From the NCBI GenBank assembly GCA_025531455.1, contig JAMYHL010000002.1, positions 372,001 through 436,000 on the forward strand: DNA of 64,000 nucleotides, given 5' to 3'. Shown in pieces: positions 1 to 11,468 of the stretch (the first letter of the stretch is position 1; the number at the start of each line of letters is the position of its first letter). The notes under the pieces are model-generated. The model was not told the DNA's origin. It was given only the letters and a program-made list of their open reading frames with translations, and did not search any database. The translations under genes and the position numbers were made by a program. The stretch comes from Apiotrichum sp. Y4204 (lineage: Eukaryota; Basidiomycota; Tremellomycetes; Trichosporonales; Trichosporonaceae).

Positions 1-1727
1 GTCACTCTGCGTCTCTACTGTGGTCTCCGCGCTGCACGGATCATGCACGACCTCAGCTTTGGCGCTCTCATGCGCTCACCGCTTACCTTCTTCGAGATCA
101 CTCCCGCCGGCCGCGTGCTCAACCTCTTCTCACGCGACATCTTCGTCATTGACGAGGTTCTCAGCCAGGCTCTTGGTGGCTTCTGTCGAACAGTGAGTGG
201 GGGGTATAGATCAAGCTCACACGCAGCTCATCCAGGTGCTTGGTGTCGTGGCAGTTATTGCCATGGGTGCCAAGTCGGTGCTCATCGTGTTTATTCCACT
301 TGCGCTGGTGTATCGCATGGTCATGAAGTAGGTTTGCTACGATGCCAGGGCTAACGTCAGGTACTACCTTGCAACCTCGCGTGAGCTCAAGCGTCTGGAT
401 GCTGTGTCGCGTTCGCCGATTTTCTCCTTCTTTGGTGAAACGCTCGCTGGACTTTCTGTCATTCGTGCCTACCACCAGTCGTCGCGCTTTATTGCCAACA
501 ACGAGGCCCGAGTGGATCGCAATCAGGCCTGCTACCAGCCTGCCATGGCCATCAACCGCTGGCTTGCTGTCCGTCTCGAGTTCCTGGGCTCGTGTCTCAT
601 GTTCTCCACCGCGCTCGTCTCGGTTGCGGCCCTGCTGTACGGCACCCCCGGTGCAATTGACGCTGGTCTCGTTGGTCTACTCATGAGCTACACAATTTCG
701 GTGACCGGCTCTCTCAACTGGCTTGTGCGCATGGCCTCGGAGGTGGAACAGAACATTGTCTCCGTTGAGCGTGTGATGGGCTACGCCAACCTTGTCTCAG
801 AGGCTGCCGAGGAAGTCCCGGAAACGAAGCCGTCTGCTTCATGGCCCGAGCACGGCAACATTGAGTTTGACGAGTTCTCAATGCGCTACCGCCCTGAGCT
901 CCCTCTGATTCTCAAGGAGGTCTCTGTCAAGATCAAGGGCGGCGAGCGCGTCGGTGTCGTCGGCCGCACTGGTGCCGGCAAGTCGTCGCTTACGCTTGCC
1001 TTGTTCCGCATTCTCGAGGCGGGTGGTGGTCGTATCCTGATTGACGGCGTTGACATTGCGACCATTGGCCTCCGTGACCTTCGCAGTGTTGTGAGCATTA
1101 TTCCGCAGGACCCACAGCTCTTTGAGGGATCGTTGCGGAACAACATCGACCCCACGAACAAGTCGTCCGACGCAGACATTTGGCGCGCACTCGAGCAGGC
1201 TCATCTCAAAGACCACGTCATGATGAAGATGGGTGGTACCCTCGACGCAGAGGTTGCCGAGGGCGGATCCAACCTTTCTGCCGGCCAGCGGCAGCTTGTC
1301 TGCTTTGCCCGTGCTTTGCTTCGCCGTACGAAGATTCTGGTCCTCGATGAGGCGACGTCGTCTATCGATCTCGAGACCGACGATGCTGTGCAACAGGTGA
1401 GTAATAGATGACTCGTGAGGAAGACCCTAACGTCAGATCCTGCGCGGACCCGACTTTGCGGGCGTCACGACCATCACGATCGCACACCGCATCAACACGA
1501 TCATGGACTCGGACATGGTGCTCGTGATGGAGCAGGGACGTGTGGCCGAGTACGCCACGCCCGAGACCCTTCTCGCCACGCACGAGTCGCTGTTTGCCAG
1601 CCTAGTGAATGAGGCGGGACTGGGCGCTGGCCCAAGTGTGCCTGCCAGCCGGGCGGCGAGCCGACCTGCCAGCCGTGCCGCCAGTGTCAAGGGCGGTAAG
1701 GGCGGTAAGACCGTAAAGGGCGAGTAG
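1..1727 (+). CDS. ABC transporter, ABCC/MRP (YCF1-like) family, C-terminal part
   Basis: The gene runs off the left edge. Visible exons are 1-192, 227-327, 361-1396 and 1437-1727, giving 539 residues; introns are 34, 33 and 40 nt and all phases join. The first part is the end of transmembrane domain 2 (GLRAARIMHDLSFGAL, RSPLTFFEITPAGRVLN, then SRELKRLD and RSPIF), as in full-length ABCC pumps. The second nucleotide-binding domain follows: Walker A GRTGAGKSS near base 963, Q-loop IIPQDPQLFEG, signature LSAGQRQL, Walker B ILVLDEATSSID and the H-loop TIAHRI. The tail is low-complexity Ala/Ser/Arg and Lys/Gly. Family members move glutathione conjugates and metals across the vacuolar or plasma membrane. 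The ABCC assignment is firm; orthology to yeast YCF1 or BPT1 cannot be settled without the N-terminus. Confidence 0.93.
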
Positions 1728-2135
1728 GAGTCCTTCATAAAGAGTAGAGTTTTTGCACACCATATGTTTACTTAAAACCTTAACTATCATGCGTCGACGT
1801 TTTGTCCCGCCCCTCTTGATATCTTGTGATGCACATCATCGGGCATTCTGCCATGGGTTGCCCCCAGCGTTTATGTGTCATTGCCAGCGTTTGTGTATGT
1901 CGGTTGAAAACCGTGAACTCCAGAGACAGCGTGTGGTATACGGTATCTCTCGCAGACCTGCACATGGTACATCGCATTACGCATACTACCTGTAAGCTAC
2001 AGCATCATATATCGGCCGACTTCAATGCCGGACATCAACTCCATAAACTATGTCAACCCAATGTGGCTCTCGTGCCCACTCCAACTTTCGCAGCAGCTTC
2101 TCAATCTACCCCTGCTCCAGTACTAGCTCCAATGG
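1728..2135. other. Convergent intergenic region
   Basis: This is the 3' space between the ABC transporter and the F-box-like gene, which converge here. It should hold both polyadenylation regions; the AT-rich stretch just after 1727 fits that. No conserved coding frame is seen. Confidence 0.6.
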
Positions 2136-3533
2136 CTACTCCTCCTTCTCTCGCGCCAGCGCCTCCATCCTCGCCTTACGCGCACCGTCGAGAAGAGGGC
2201 GCCTGTTGGTCCCCGGCTCGTCCAGCATCGCGGCTGTGAATCCCGTCTCTAGAAGAAACTCCTCTTCGCCCACTTGGGTGAGATACGCGTCGGCATCGAC
2301 GAAATTGATGTAGTCGTTGACCGAGGGTGGGTGGGGCAAGGGTGCAAAAGGGGGGACCGCGTCGTCCTCGTCCCAGTCTAACTCTTCCCGATACCTTTCG
2401 AAAAGCGAATGCACCGTTTGCTCACGGTTTCCCAGAATGGTCGGAAAATCCACAAACGGCAAGACGTTAACAAACGTGCACTTCGGTGGCGGCTGTTGAC
2501 GAACGCCAAACTCTACGGCAAAGAAGTAAAGGTCCTCGGGCTCGATGAGAGGCTGCCACTGGCTGTGGTCGTCCCAATGCGGCTGAGGTTTCTTTGGTAT
2601 CTTGCGGTCGCTGAGAAACGTAACCCGCCGGAGCGAATCAGGAAGTACAAACCACCTCCGAAACCAAAGAGGCAAAGGCTCCGCTTCAGTTGGAATGTAA
2701 GGCATCGTGATGATCAAGTCGGTGAGTCCCTTGGGAAGGATTGCAGGACTTTTCGGAGCAAAGAACCGCTCGGATTTGGCGACGTAAATGAGCTTGTTTG
2801 CAGTGAAGCCGTCATAAGACGTGTCCGTAGAAGGAGTGCCGCGAACGCGCAGCGTGTGGAGGCGGGTGAACGCTGTTCTGTCGTCATGGTGGAGGTAGGG
2901 CGTGACGGCACCGCAGAGGTCGAGAATACGAGTGTAACGGAGATAAGGACGCCAGTGGTCGAACTCGCCCCACGCGCCGTCCTGCGCCGAGAAGCGATAG
3001 TCGCGCTCAAAGAGATAGGGCACGACATGGAGTTTTTTGCGCTCCTTGTCCTTGAAGCGAATGACGAGGTGGTGCGCGAGCTGCGCGTCGACGCGGTCGC
3101 GCAGTCCGCGGCAGGTCTGGCGCAGCGACATCAAGTCTTCAAGGTTGTGAAACTTAAGAATTTCGTCGAAGAGATGAGGATACATGTCCGGGTCCAATGA
3201 TGGGCCTTCACGGGGAAGGCTTGGCGGGCCGGAAGCCGCCTTCGGAACGTCGAGTTCGCTCTTGGTTTCAAACTTGTGGGCAGGCCGTGTGTCGAGATTG
3301 TCCGCCCCTTCCTCTGGTTCATTCTTGACACGGGGCTTGCTTTCCTTCGTGTTGACTCCCTTGTTCTTCTTCGTACCTTTCGTGGGTTTGCTAGGCTTTG
3401 CCGACCTCGCGGGCTTCGTGACCTTTGCAGACTTTGAGGGTTTGCTGGCGGTTGCTGCCGCGGACGTTGACGCCGCCGTTCCGGCTCCTTCCTCCTCGTC
3501 GCGCGCGCGCTTCCGCGATCTCGTCACCGGCAT
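2136..3533 (-). CDS. F-box-like domain protein
   Basis: Intronless, 465 residues. The start is the first in-frame ATG (MPVTRSRKR), followed by about 100 residues rich in Lys, Ser, Ala and Glu that look disordered and nuclear-targeted. Residues about 115-160 (YPHLFDEILKF, then LEDLMSLRQTCRGLRDRVD) match the pattern of an F-box: a proline-led helix, then a Leu-rich helix with a Cys-x-x-Leu-Arg-Asp turn. The rest has scattered hydrophobic strands, perhaps degenerate leucine-rich repeats, and an acidic stretch DWDEDD. F-box proteins recruit substrates to SCF ubiquitin ligases, but many fungal lineage-specific ones have no known target. I do not recognise an ortholog. Family call moderate, coding status high. 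Confidence 0.7.
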   Translation of the reverse strand: MPVTRSRKRARDEEEGAGTAASTSAAATASKPSKSAKVTKPARSAKPSKPTKGTKKNKGVNTKESKPRVKNEPEEGADNLDTRPAHKFETKSELDVPKAASGPPSLPREGPSLDPDMYPHLFDEILKFHNLEDLMSLRQTCRGLRDRVDAQLAHHLVIRFKDKERKKLHVVPYLFERDYRFSAQDGAWGEFDHWRPYLRYTRILDLCGAVTPYLHHDDRTAFTRLHTLRVRGTPSTDTSYDGFTANKLIYVAKSERFFAPKSPAILPKGLTDLIITMPYIPTEAEPLPLWFRRWFVLPDSLRRVTFLSDRKIPKKPQPHWDDHSQWQPLIEPEDLYFFAVEFGVRQQPPPKCTFVNVLPFVDFPTILGNREQTVHSLFERYREELDWDEDDAVPPFAPLPHPPSVNDYINFVDADAYLTQVGEEEFLLETGFTAAMLDEPGTNRRPLLDGARKARMEALAREKEE

Positions 3534-6243
3534 ATCTCAGATTCGGAGTTGGGGGTGACGAACGGATAATAAGAAGAGATGGAGAGAAAAAGGAAAAAGA
3601 GAGTGAGGGGTAGGCAGAGACTGTGTGAGGTGATGTGAGAGTTCGAGGCGTGGGATACGAATCAACGAATGGAGGAGGTGTGTTGTGAGGACGCGTCTGG
3701 GTGACCTACGAATTTGCGGGGTCCCGCAGTGAGAAGCACGCGTCAAGTCGCGTCAACTGATCAACTGAAAATTCTTGATCCCGCTGTCATGTCTTTCACG
3801 TACGGGTTGTCCGCCTTGCAACTTTGCAACTTGATTAAGTAGCTTGCAAACTTGACAACAACGCGACAGCACGGCTGCATCAGCAAACAGTTTCGTTCTG
3901 ATAGCGAGTGGGGAGATTGGTCACGGACGCGTCGCGATTAGATATCAGTTTTAAATTGCAGATAACCGCTCACATTGTCTTTATGCTACAGCCCACGCGG
4001 GTGATGCACGAGTGGCGCCCTGACGCCTGTCTCATTCTTATATCCGTATGTCCGACACGGACCTATGCTCGGAAAGATTGACAGTCAAAGTTCCCACACC
4101 AGCCATTCCCCGGTCACTTGAAGTTGTTGGAAGTGCTATGCTCTCCGCCGCGCACAGCCGGTCGGCACATCTGCGGGAACATTTGTGCCAACGTGCCAAC
4201 GAACGGACTTTGCGCATCCGTTGCACGCCCGACGGGACATGGGACGGCTCTCCAGGGCATCCCGGAGGCAGGCCTGCAGGATGGGTCAGGAGGATGGCCA
4301 GGAGCGAAAACGCCTGCGATTAGGATTCGGAGTGTGCCAGACAGGTCAGACACCGCAAGCGTGAGATCCTTGCATCCTCGCCGCCCCCGCCATTGCAGAT
4401 TTGCGGGTTTGACTGCGTATGCGTCTGCTGCCAGCTTCCAGTGCCCAGTGCCCAGTGCCAATGTCCGCACCCCTGCTTCTCGGCGATGTGGACAGTAGGG
4501 ATGGACACAGCCGTGCGAGGTTCACGGCCGCTCTACTCCTGAGGCCACCGTACAGCTTCCAGCGTTCACACATCGGGCACACATGGGGTCCTTCAGCTCC
4601 ACGATCAACTCCGCCACTCCGCCATGAGCGTCATGAAGCTGCACAAGGCGCAGTGATCCAGTGACGAATGATGAACACGCGGAGCGCGCGGAGCCAAGTG
4701 TGCGGTGACACATGTATGACAGGGTTACAGTGGTACAGTGGCGCAGACGCTGCATACCCAGAGTGCCAACCCAGTGACCCACCATCCAAGTGGCAATGGC
4801 AAGTGGAAATTGAGTGTTTACCCGCAGTTCCCGCAGGCGGCGAGGACCGCCTACCTAAATTATGGACAGTCAACATTCCCTTGCTCGTCATCCCTTCTCA
4901 TGAGCTCAGTGAAAGGGTCCGACCACTGTAGTAGACCGCCTCAACTGCATTGAGCGTACAGTCAGCCGCAAGCAGAATCAGCTTGTAAAAGCACTACTGA
5001 CGATGGTGCATACGAGCAAGCTACTACTATTATGGAAGGCAGACTGTAAATGTCGAAGAATGTGATCAAGTGAGCATCCAGACGATCCAGACTACTGTGG
5101 TGTAAGAATTGAGGGAGTGGATCGAGTGGAACATGATGCAATCGGGCGGCTCGAGGCTCGAAGCTCGGGGGCTGGGCGTGGGCCGCGTTGTGGAACGCAG
5201 TTGAAGCGGTCCCTGGATTCCTGGACAGCGGGGCGAGTGCACAAGGGCAGAGGAGGCATGGGCAAAGGGCGAAGGACAGAGGCGAGGTGGACGACGCACA
5301 CGACCCTTTGTGACCCTTGTTTTAGTCGGATTAAAACATCTGCTTCCAGACTTTCCTCTTTGCACACTACCACTGCGGATCCTCCAGATCATTCTCAGAT
5401 CTGCAAACGACTTGGCAGATAATGGCGCTTCCCTTGTTTGGAATTTCGGTACAGCGTGTGCATGCAGCTTGCCGCGGGGGCCGCAATGCCAAAAAAGTAG
5501 CGCTTTGCACGCAGAACGCACACGACCATAAAGAGTTGACGCATCTGCTCATCGTCCGTCTCTCCTCGTGTTGCCATTCGCATTGTCTCTCGTCCAGCTC
5601 GGCCACTGTCGATTGACTGACACACACACGCGCGCCCCCTGCCTGCAACCCGATCGCCACAGGAACGCGATTCTCGACGCGCGTACAGGCTGTGTGCCCT
5701 TGCGCCCCTCGATCCCTCGACCGCGCCAGGTACAAAGAGCTCCGGGCTCCGCACTGTCTCGTCCATAGATCTACCGGGCCGCGCCACCAGAGGCCACCAA
5801 GGACGACAAGGCCGCTTCCGGAGACATTCCGCACCGCCCAAGTCGAGATCTCTCGCACGGGCCGCTCTGGCAGTGCAGCTAGCAGTATTTCAGAAGAAAA
5901 AAGGCAGCCGGCCGGCAGCCAAGATTTGAGACAGCGACAGCGCGATTGCGATTGCGATTGAGAGATTGCACTCTTTGCACCGGCGAACGAAGCTCAAACG
6001 GTCCAGAGCATTTGTAGACTGTAGAGTGGTACCGCGCGTCCACTGCCTCCACCACGACGTCCGCGACTGATATCTCGACATCTCAAAACAGAAGGGCTGT
6101 AGCTTGCGCTCGGGACCCCGATTCTCGTCCTCGACACTCCTCTCTTGACCTGATCACCTCGCGGCTACTGTTTAATAGCTTGCACATTGTCCTCACCTTC
6201 AGCTCTCCGTCCCCACGTCACCACCCGTTCGACCGTAGCAAAG
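3534..6243. other. 2.7-kb region without a supportable gene
   Basis: It lies between the divergent starts of the F-box-like and BTB-like genes, so it includes both promoters. Frames on both strands are short, mutually overlapping and of odd composition, with no domain-like sequence. A three-unit CAGTGCC repeat sits near 4439-4460. About 5930-6240 is pyrimidine-rich and probably the 5' leader of the downstream gene. A long leader intron or noncoding RNA is possible but not shown. Confidence 0.5.
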
Positions 6244-7173
6244 ATGCTCGCTGCGTCCACTCCCGTCTCCGCGCTTCACGGCGTCCAGGACCAGGACTTT
6301 GCTGGCTTTGACGTCAATGTTGTGTCCCGCGAGGGCGTGATGTACCGTACTGATCGCCAGAAGCTTGCGGCCGCGAGGTGAGCTCGATCGAATGGGAAAA
6401 GACGAACGTTTCGCTCATGCTGATCTCTAGCACCGTGCTGCGCAACCAGTTGCTCTCGAACCCAGGGCGCATTCACATCAATGCGCCCTCCTCGACCCTC
6501 GGGCCGTTTCTGGACATTGTCCTTGGCGACGCGGACCTCTTCCCCGTGGTGAACGACCGCGCGTCCATCCTCGGCGCCCTCGACATTCTCGTTCTGCTGA
6601 AGCAGTATGACTGCGCCTCGGCCCTCACATACTCCCTCACCGCGCTCAAGTGCCTCGCGATGGAGCACGACGTGTGTCCGCTTGAGACATTTGTGCTCGG
6701 CGCCGCGCTTGACGACGTCGCCCTCTGCCGCACTGCGATCGTGTACGGCAATGACGCCGATATTGCCGCGTTGGAGACTAGCCCAGTCGCCAACTCTTGG
6801 CCCTCCGTCCCCGCTCACTATCGCACGGCCCTTGCGCGCGCCTGGGAGACCAAGGACCCCAAGGACCGTGGGAACCGCTTCATGCAGGAAATGTGTCTCG
6901 AGGGTGAGTGTGAGATCATGTCGCGCATCGAAGAACCAATCCTCCCCCGGCTGGCACCCTCAAATCGCGGAGATCTTGTTACTGATTGCAGATGAACGCA
7001 CCGACCTCGAGTCCAAGAATGTCAACGGAATGTGGTGCGTCGCTGAGCCAGTCGCCGACAGCAAGATCGCCACCACGCGCGTCGAGGTTCGGCCCGTCGA
7101 GGCCGTCGAGAGCCGCCCCACCCCTCACTTTCAGATCGACGAGGACCCCTTCTACTCGGACGACGAGGAGTAG
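6244..7173 (+). CDS. BTB/POZ-like domain protein
   Basis: Three exons (6244-6377, 6431-6903, 6992-7173) with GT-AG introns of 53 and 88 nt give 262 residues. The body (VVSREGVMYRTDRQKLAA, later LLKQYDCASALTYSLTAL) has the layout of the BTB-domain proteins expanded in Tremellomycetes: a core of strands and helices followed by a helical tail with conserved HxVxP-like and Asp/Ala-rich segments. The C-terminus is acidic, ending YSDDEE. BTB proteins are usually dimerisation or cullin-3 adaptor modules. No partner domain is present, so the function is unknown. The start is the first ATG after the pyrimidine-rich leader. Exon structure is well supported; the BTB call comes from pattern only. Confidence 0.6.
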
Positions 7174-7625
7174 CAGGCCATTCCTGCGCGTAACAGTGAC
7201 ACCCCAAATCTGCTCTGTCTACAGGGCACATCAATCGCGCCACCAGCTAAAAGGATAGCACCCAGCCGACGTAGGGTCAACCCACCCCAACCATTGTTTC
7301 AATCCCATCACGTTCACTTCACGCTCTCTCATAGTTCGCGAGCCATCTTCATCCTCGTGACAGATCATTCTCTGTATGCATTCTTCACCTGTGTTTGTAA
7401 ACTGTTGCTCTGTTGAACGACCCGCTCCGGTCGTGATGCTAAATGTGGCAATGTGGCAAATTGATCAACCTGCCTTCTGACCTTGCAATCCTCACTGATT
7501 TGGCATGCGCATCATTATCTTCAGGATTTGTGACTACTACGAAAAACTATTCTTAGAGTAATCGAACTGAACTTGCGGCCGGAGGATCGAGGATCATGTT
7601 TGCACCGGCCGAGTGGGGCGATCCC
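7174..7625. other. Convergent intergenic region
   Basis: This is 3' flanking sequence between the BTB-like gene and the next, oppositely oriented gene. No coding frame or structured repeat is seen. Confidence 0.5.
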
Positions 7626-8771
7626 CTAACGGGCCGCTGGGAACCACATTTGAGTGTCCTCCCAGTCCGGGTCAACATCTGGAGACTGCTGCTGAGGCTC
7701 TGGCTGCTGTTGGGGCTCTGGTGGTTGCTGAGGCTCTGGCTGCTCAGTAGGCGCAGGATATTCACGCCTCTCGCGTACACAAAGATGCCGAAAGTCAACG
7801 GGTGACCAAAGGCATTCGTAGGGGATCTCATTCCGTCTGCGAGTCGTTAGCAGATGATCGTCCGCGCAACCGCAGTACTCTTGTCTGGCTGTACTGTAGA
7901 CACCCACCTAATGCGGCGATTGCGGTTCTCAGGGTCGAATTGGTGTGCAGCATCAGGACCCAAAACCTTGACAAGGAGCCGTAAGCGGGCATTGATAAGG
8001 TCGGTGATAGGGAATGGCGTCGGTACACCGCGGCGCGCGCGGCCCAGGAGGTGTTGCGCGGCGCGGAACGGGTAGTCGGCGATCCCTCCGTTGTACGTAT
8101 CAGGCTCAACTCTCCAGAGCTTGAAGGGGCGAAAATCGAAGGTAAACGGGTGTGCAGTGAAATCCTCAGACGTGTCGCGGAACCATCTGATGGAACAAGT
8201 ACGGCGCTTGAAAGGGCGCTTGCGGTGCTCCCAGTCTGCAAAGAGGTTGAGAAACATGCCAAAGTGTTCTGCGAGTACGCGAATCAGTGCCAGGTTTCAA
8301 CTCCAGCTTCTAACAACACTCCACCTCCAGGTTCCACTTACTGGCAGCGTAGAAGACTTCATGATCGACCTTCTCCAGTCCGAAGCCGCCTTCCCAGCCG
8401 CCGTACTCGTGACCCATGCCTTTGACCCATGCAGACACGTGGTTGGCGAGGACGAGTAACTGCTCGTATCGTTCCACCAGGATCTCAAATGTGTCAAGGA
8501 GATCTGTGCGGGAGAAAGTATGCGCGTGACCGTTGTCGTCGATCCAGTGGAACGCGGTGATGAAGAAGCGGCTCGCACCAAAGATTCGCAGGAGCCAAAA
8601 TGACCAGCGTGGACGGGCCTCGAGGTACGTGACGACCGCAGTGCCCTCGTGCAAATGGACGCGCTCGGTGACGTCTGTGAAGAAGGATGGCTGTGGGGGT
8701 TGAGATACGGCAAAGTCGTACCTATCAAGCCACTCGGGGTGCTCAGGCCACCGTGGAAATAAGAACCACAT
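7626..8771 (-). CDS. Hypothetical protein with Pro/Gln-rich tail
   Basis: Exons in transcript order are 8771-8342, 8268-7908 and 7836-7626; introns of 73 and 71 nt have canonical ends and a CTAAC branch point in the second. The product is 333 residues. It is rich in aromatic residues (MWFLFPRWPEHPEW at the start, HWIDDNGHAHTF, then FRPFKLWRVEPDTY), which suggests a compact globular domain; no catalytic motif is recognisable. The last 45 residues carry a PEPQQ-type repeat. A TATTTAAG box lies 75 nt upstream. I do not recognise the family. It is most likely a lineage-restricted fungal protein. Confidence 0.65.
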
Positions 8772-8845
8772 TTGTGCGTGACTGTGTGAAAGTGTGTGGT
8801 GACGATCAAAGTGAAGTGGTCAATGCTGCGACTCTTCTAGATGTG

Positions 8846-8853
8846 CTTAAATA
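8846..8853 (-). promoter_or_regulatory. TATA-like box for the gene starting at 8771
   Basis: TATTTAAG on the minus strand, about 75 nt before the ATG. This is a reasonable core promoter position for a basidiomycete gene. Confidence 0.4.
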
Positions 8854-9069
8854 GCACAATGCCATGGCCCGCCACCAGATCATCAGAGACCAGAGCATCA
8901 GTTAATCGGAGGCCATGGGACATTTGTTAGACGCTTCCGTCTTCGTCAACTCAACTTCCCGCAACTAGCTGGTCGTAAATTGGTTCCCCCGATCTCTGGA
9001 TCTTTGGCATTTCCAGTTGCGGCGCGCGGCGCGTCGTGAACTGAGCGCATGTCAATCATGTCACGATGC

Positions 9070-9123
9070 CACGACAAGCACGACAAGCACGACAAGCACG
9101 ACAAGCACGACAAGCACGACAAG
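9070..9123. repeat. Minisatellite, six exact copies of CACGACAAG
   Basis: Six perfect head-to-tail 9-bp units, followed by a degenerate remnant ACGACAAC. It sits in the intergenic region between two divergent genes. Perfect units imply recent slippage expansion. Confidence 0.95.
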
Positions 9124-9315
9124 ACGACAACACTCACATTTTGGCAGGGATCTTGAGATTGTCTTCATCGTCGACCCCCCTGCTCCAACTGATCGTCTGT
9201 AGTCACGCCGTGCGCTTGAGCCATTGGGTCCCCTGCTTAGCAGAAACGGGCAGATTGCTCCGTAGCCGTAGCCCCCCACATGCATGATGTTTGGACAGGT
9301 AGAGGAACATTCTGA

Positions 9316-9321
9316 TATAAA
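9316..9321 (+). promoter_or_regulatory. TATA box for the small membrane protein gene
   Basis: TATAAA about 45 nt upstream of the ATG at 9366. Confidence 0.5.
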
Positions 9322-9365
9322 GAGCCACTTACAGGACAGAGTCTTGCTTCATCGACAACGCCACC

Positions 9366-9852
9366 ATGGACACCACCGACAATACCGTGAGCTCCGTCAC
9401 CGCCAACCTTCGTTGCTTACAGTTTAAGGTCCCCGAGGATAAGGCGAAATCAAGCATGGACTGGGAATCTACAATCCGCTACCCCCTCTTTTTCTCCAGT
9501 CTTTTGGCCGTCTTCTCTTTGGTGCTCGCCGTTGCGTTCGCAGCAAACTCGGAAAGTGAGGGGTAAGTTTCTGGAGGTCCGGGACCCCGTGACCTACCAT
9601 GTACCACACAGTACTGACTTCAGCTTCACTATCGCGGCTGTCGTGATGTTTCTTATCTGGATCAAGTCATCCTGGGCGGCAGGCCAATGGCTCTCGCTGC
9701 ACTGCATCGTGCGCGGCAACCGGTTCGGATTTCTGGCGTACCTGGCAGTGTTTCTCGGGGGTCCGGCACCATACTCGACTGAGATCATCGCTCAACTTCC
9801 AGTTGGGGTCGATGACGTTGGCAGCGTGCCAGTGGGAACCATTCTGATGTAA
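9366..9852 (+). CDS. Small multi-span membrane protein, unknown
   Basis: Exons 9366-9562 and 9612-9852 (49-nt intron) give 145 residues. A further likely 36-nt intron at 9387-9422 starts GTGAGC, ends TTACAG and is a multiple of three without a stop; removing it gives 133 residues. The start ATG is in good context (ACCATGG). Three hydrophobic segments are visible: FFSSLLAVFSLVLAVAFAA, FTIAAVVMFLIWI and FGFLAYLAVFL. This suggests a small integral membrane protein, though the loops carry no recognisable motif. The acceptor of the second intron has an alternative 12 nt further on. Function unknown. Confidence 0.6.
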
Positions 9853-9962
9853 AGGGAGAACACGAGATCAACCCAACACGACATTCAGCAGCGTCAGAAC
9901 GGAGCCATAAATGATTATACGCTTTACTGTGCATGTATCACATTCTTCTGTGAAAATTCATG

Positions 9963-11468
9963 CTACTGTGAGAACTGAGCAACCAAGTACTGGCTGACTG
10001 ATGTGGGGGATAGCGGCGACCCGAGGTCGGTGATAATAAAGTCGATGAGGTCCGGGTACGTGATGTCGTACGGCGGCTGGTTTGCAATCATGTCGCGGGA
10101 CATCTGCAGGTCGGCCGTAAGATTCGGCGTGGCTGCTCCAGACATGATCTGGGGGCGGTCGAGGGACGGACGCCGGGAATGGGCGGGCGTCGTCGGAGGG
10201 AAGGAAGCGGTCGAGGGCAGGTCGGTGGGGAAGGAGAGCGGCAGCTTGTCTTCGAGTGCGCTCGGCATCGGGAGATCGGTCTGCTGCAGAGGGTAGTATC
10301 GCAAAAACTTGTAGGATTCAGCGAGCGCAAACACTGGCTTCTGAAGCGCCTTGGCGATCAACGCGACCTGCGATGTGCCCACGGACGAGACGAGCGCTCC
10401 GCTCTCCACCACTGCTTCGCAGCCCAGCAGCACCATGTCCACACGCTCCATGACGTATCCAACTGCACTGTCCAGGACAACGGTGCACGGAATGCCCATC
10501 TCGGTGAGCTTCTGGTATGTGCGCAATCTGCAATCAGTTGAGAACACAAAAATCAAGGCCCAGTGGCTGCCACCCGAAACTCACCCAAGACATCTTGGGC
10601 GCGCCTCGGTCACGTAGACGCTGATACGCTTGTGCTGCTTGTGGGCTTTGATGATCGAGTCGACGACCGTACGCGAGTAGGAGTGAATGAGGATCTGGTG
10701 CTGTCAGCAGCCGCGGATACTATCCAGGCTCCATGTCTCGACACTCACCACAGCGTCATCGCGAAGGAAGTCGACGGCGACATCGGTAATCTTCCGGCGG
10801 AATGTAACGGATTCCTTGTTGCAGAAGTCGCGTCCCTGCTCCAAAAGTCGCTTCTTGTACATCACAAAGTCCTGGGAAGGTTAGTGCCCGAGAGCTGAGG
10901 TCAAGATTGCCGCTGTGCCAAAGTCGGCGCTACCGACAACTCCGCCAAGTCTGAGCGAACAGAGCCCACGATCAAGCAGACATGGGAGACACCATTCGGC
11001 GAACTCTCAACAACACTCACCGATCCACCGTGCTCAGCCGAGATGAACCGCTCCCACAGCTGGCATCCCGCACGAACACCAAGACTGGTCTGGGTGTCCA
11101 TGAGCGCCTGGCGGCCTTTCCTGAGCTCGAGCATGAGTCCTGAGATGGTCGTAGCTGAGGAGTCAGCGCGGCCCTTGCAATGGAGCTATTATACACACCA
11201 GTGGAAGCAGCCATGAGCTCAGTCAGTGCACGGATGGCAGCAATGGGATGCGGGTCCTGGTCGTCAGCAATAGCTCTTACTCGAACGCGGAGTGCTTATG
11301 GTAGAGATGCAGCACTCATTACTGGCGACGTACCTGCTGCGCGGCAAGCTTGTAAGCCGCGACGACGTCAAAGCCGCCGGAAGCCGACGAGGACGCCGCA
11401 TCGGGGAGCGTGCTCGCCGTCCCTAGTGCCGGGCTTCTGTTTGCAGGTGTCGAGGCTGCGGTGGACAT
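9963..11468 (-). CDS. GCN3: Translation initiation factor eIF2B subunit alpha
   Basis: Six exons in transcript order: 11468-11334, 11256-11199, 11154-11021, 10871-10749, 10694-10585 and 10527-9963. All phases join, giving 374 residues. Family landmarks run in order: ATTISGLMLELRKG, GCQLWERFI, then ILIHSYSRTVV, YVTEARPRCLG, LRTYQKLTEMGIPCTVV and VLLGCEAVVESGALVSSVGT. These are the Rossmann-like core of the eIF2B alpha/beta/delta family, and the short N-terminal helical part matches alpha. It is a regulatory subunit of the eIF2 guanine nucleotide exchange factor, needed to sense phosphorylated eIF2. A Ser/Pro-rich insertion before the C-terminal YDITYPDLIDFIITDLG is longer than in yeast. It is head to head with the next gene. 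Confidence 0.95.

Larger units (their letters stand above)
8772..9365. other. Divergent promoter region
   Basis: 594 bp between two head-to-head starts. It holds a TATA-like box for each gene and a six-unit 9-bp minisatellite at 9070-9123, listed separately. Confidence 0.6.

Noticed and set aside
8270..8341. Coding reading ALIRVLAEH within intron 1 of the gene at 7626-8771
   Set aside because: It looks protein-like, but every acceptor that would include it leaves an in-frame TGA. The CTCGCAG acceptor at 8269 is the only phase-consistent one.
9061..9130. Short regularly repeated units that could suggest a CRISPR array
   Set aside because: The units are 9 bp and contiguous with no spacers. 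It is a minisatellite in a eukaryotic intergenic region.
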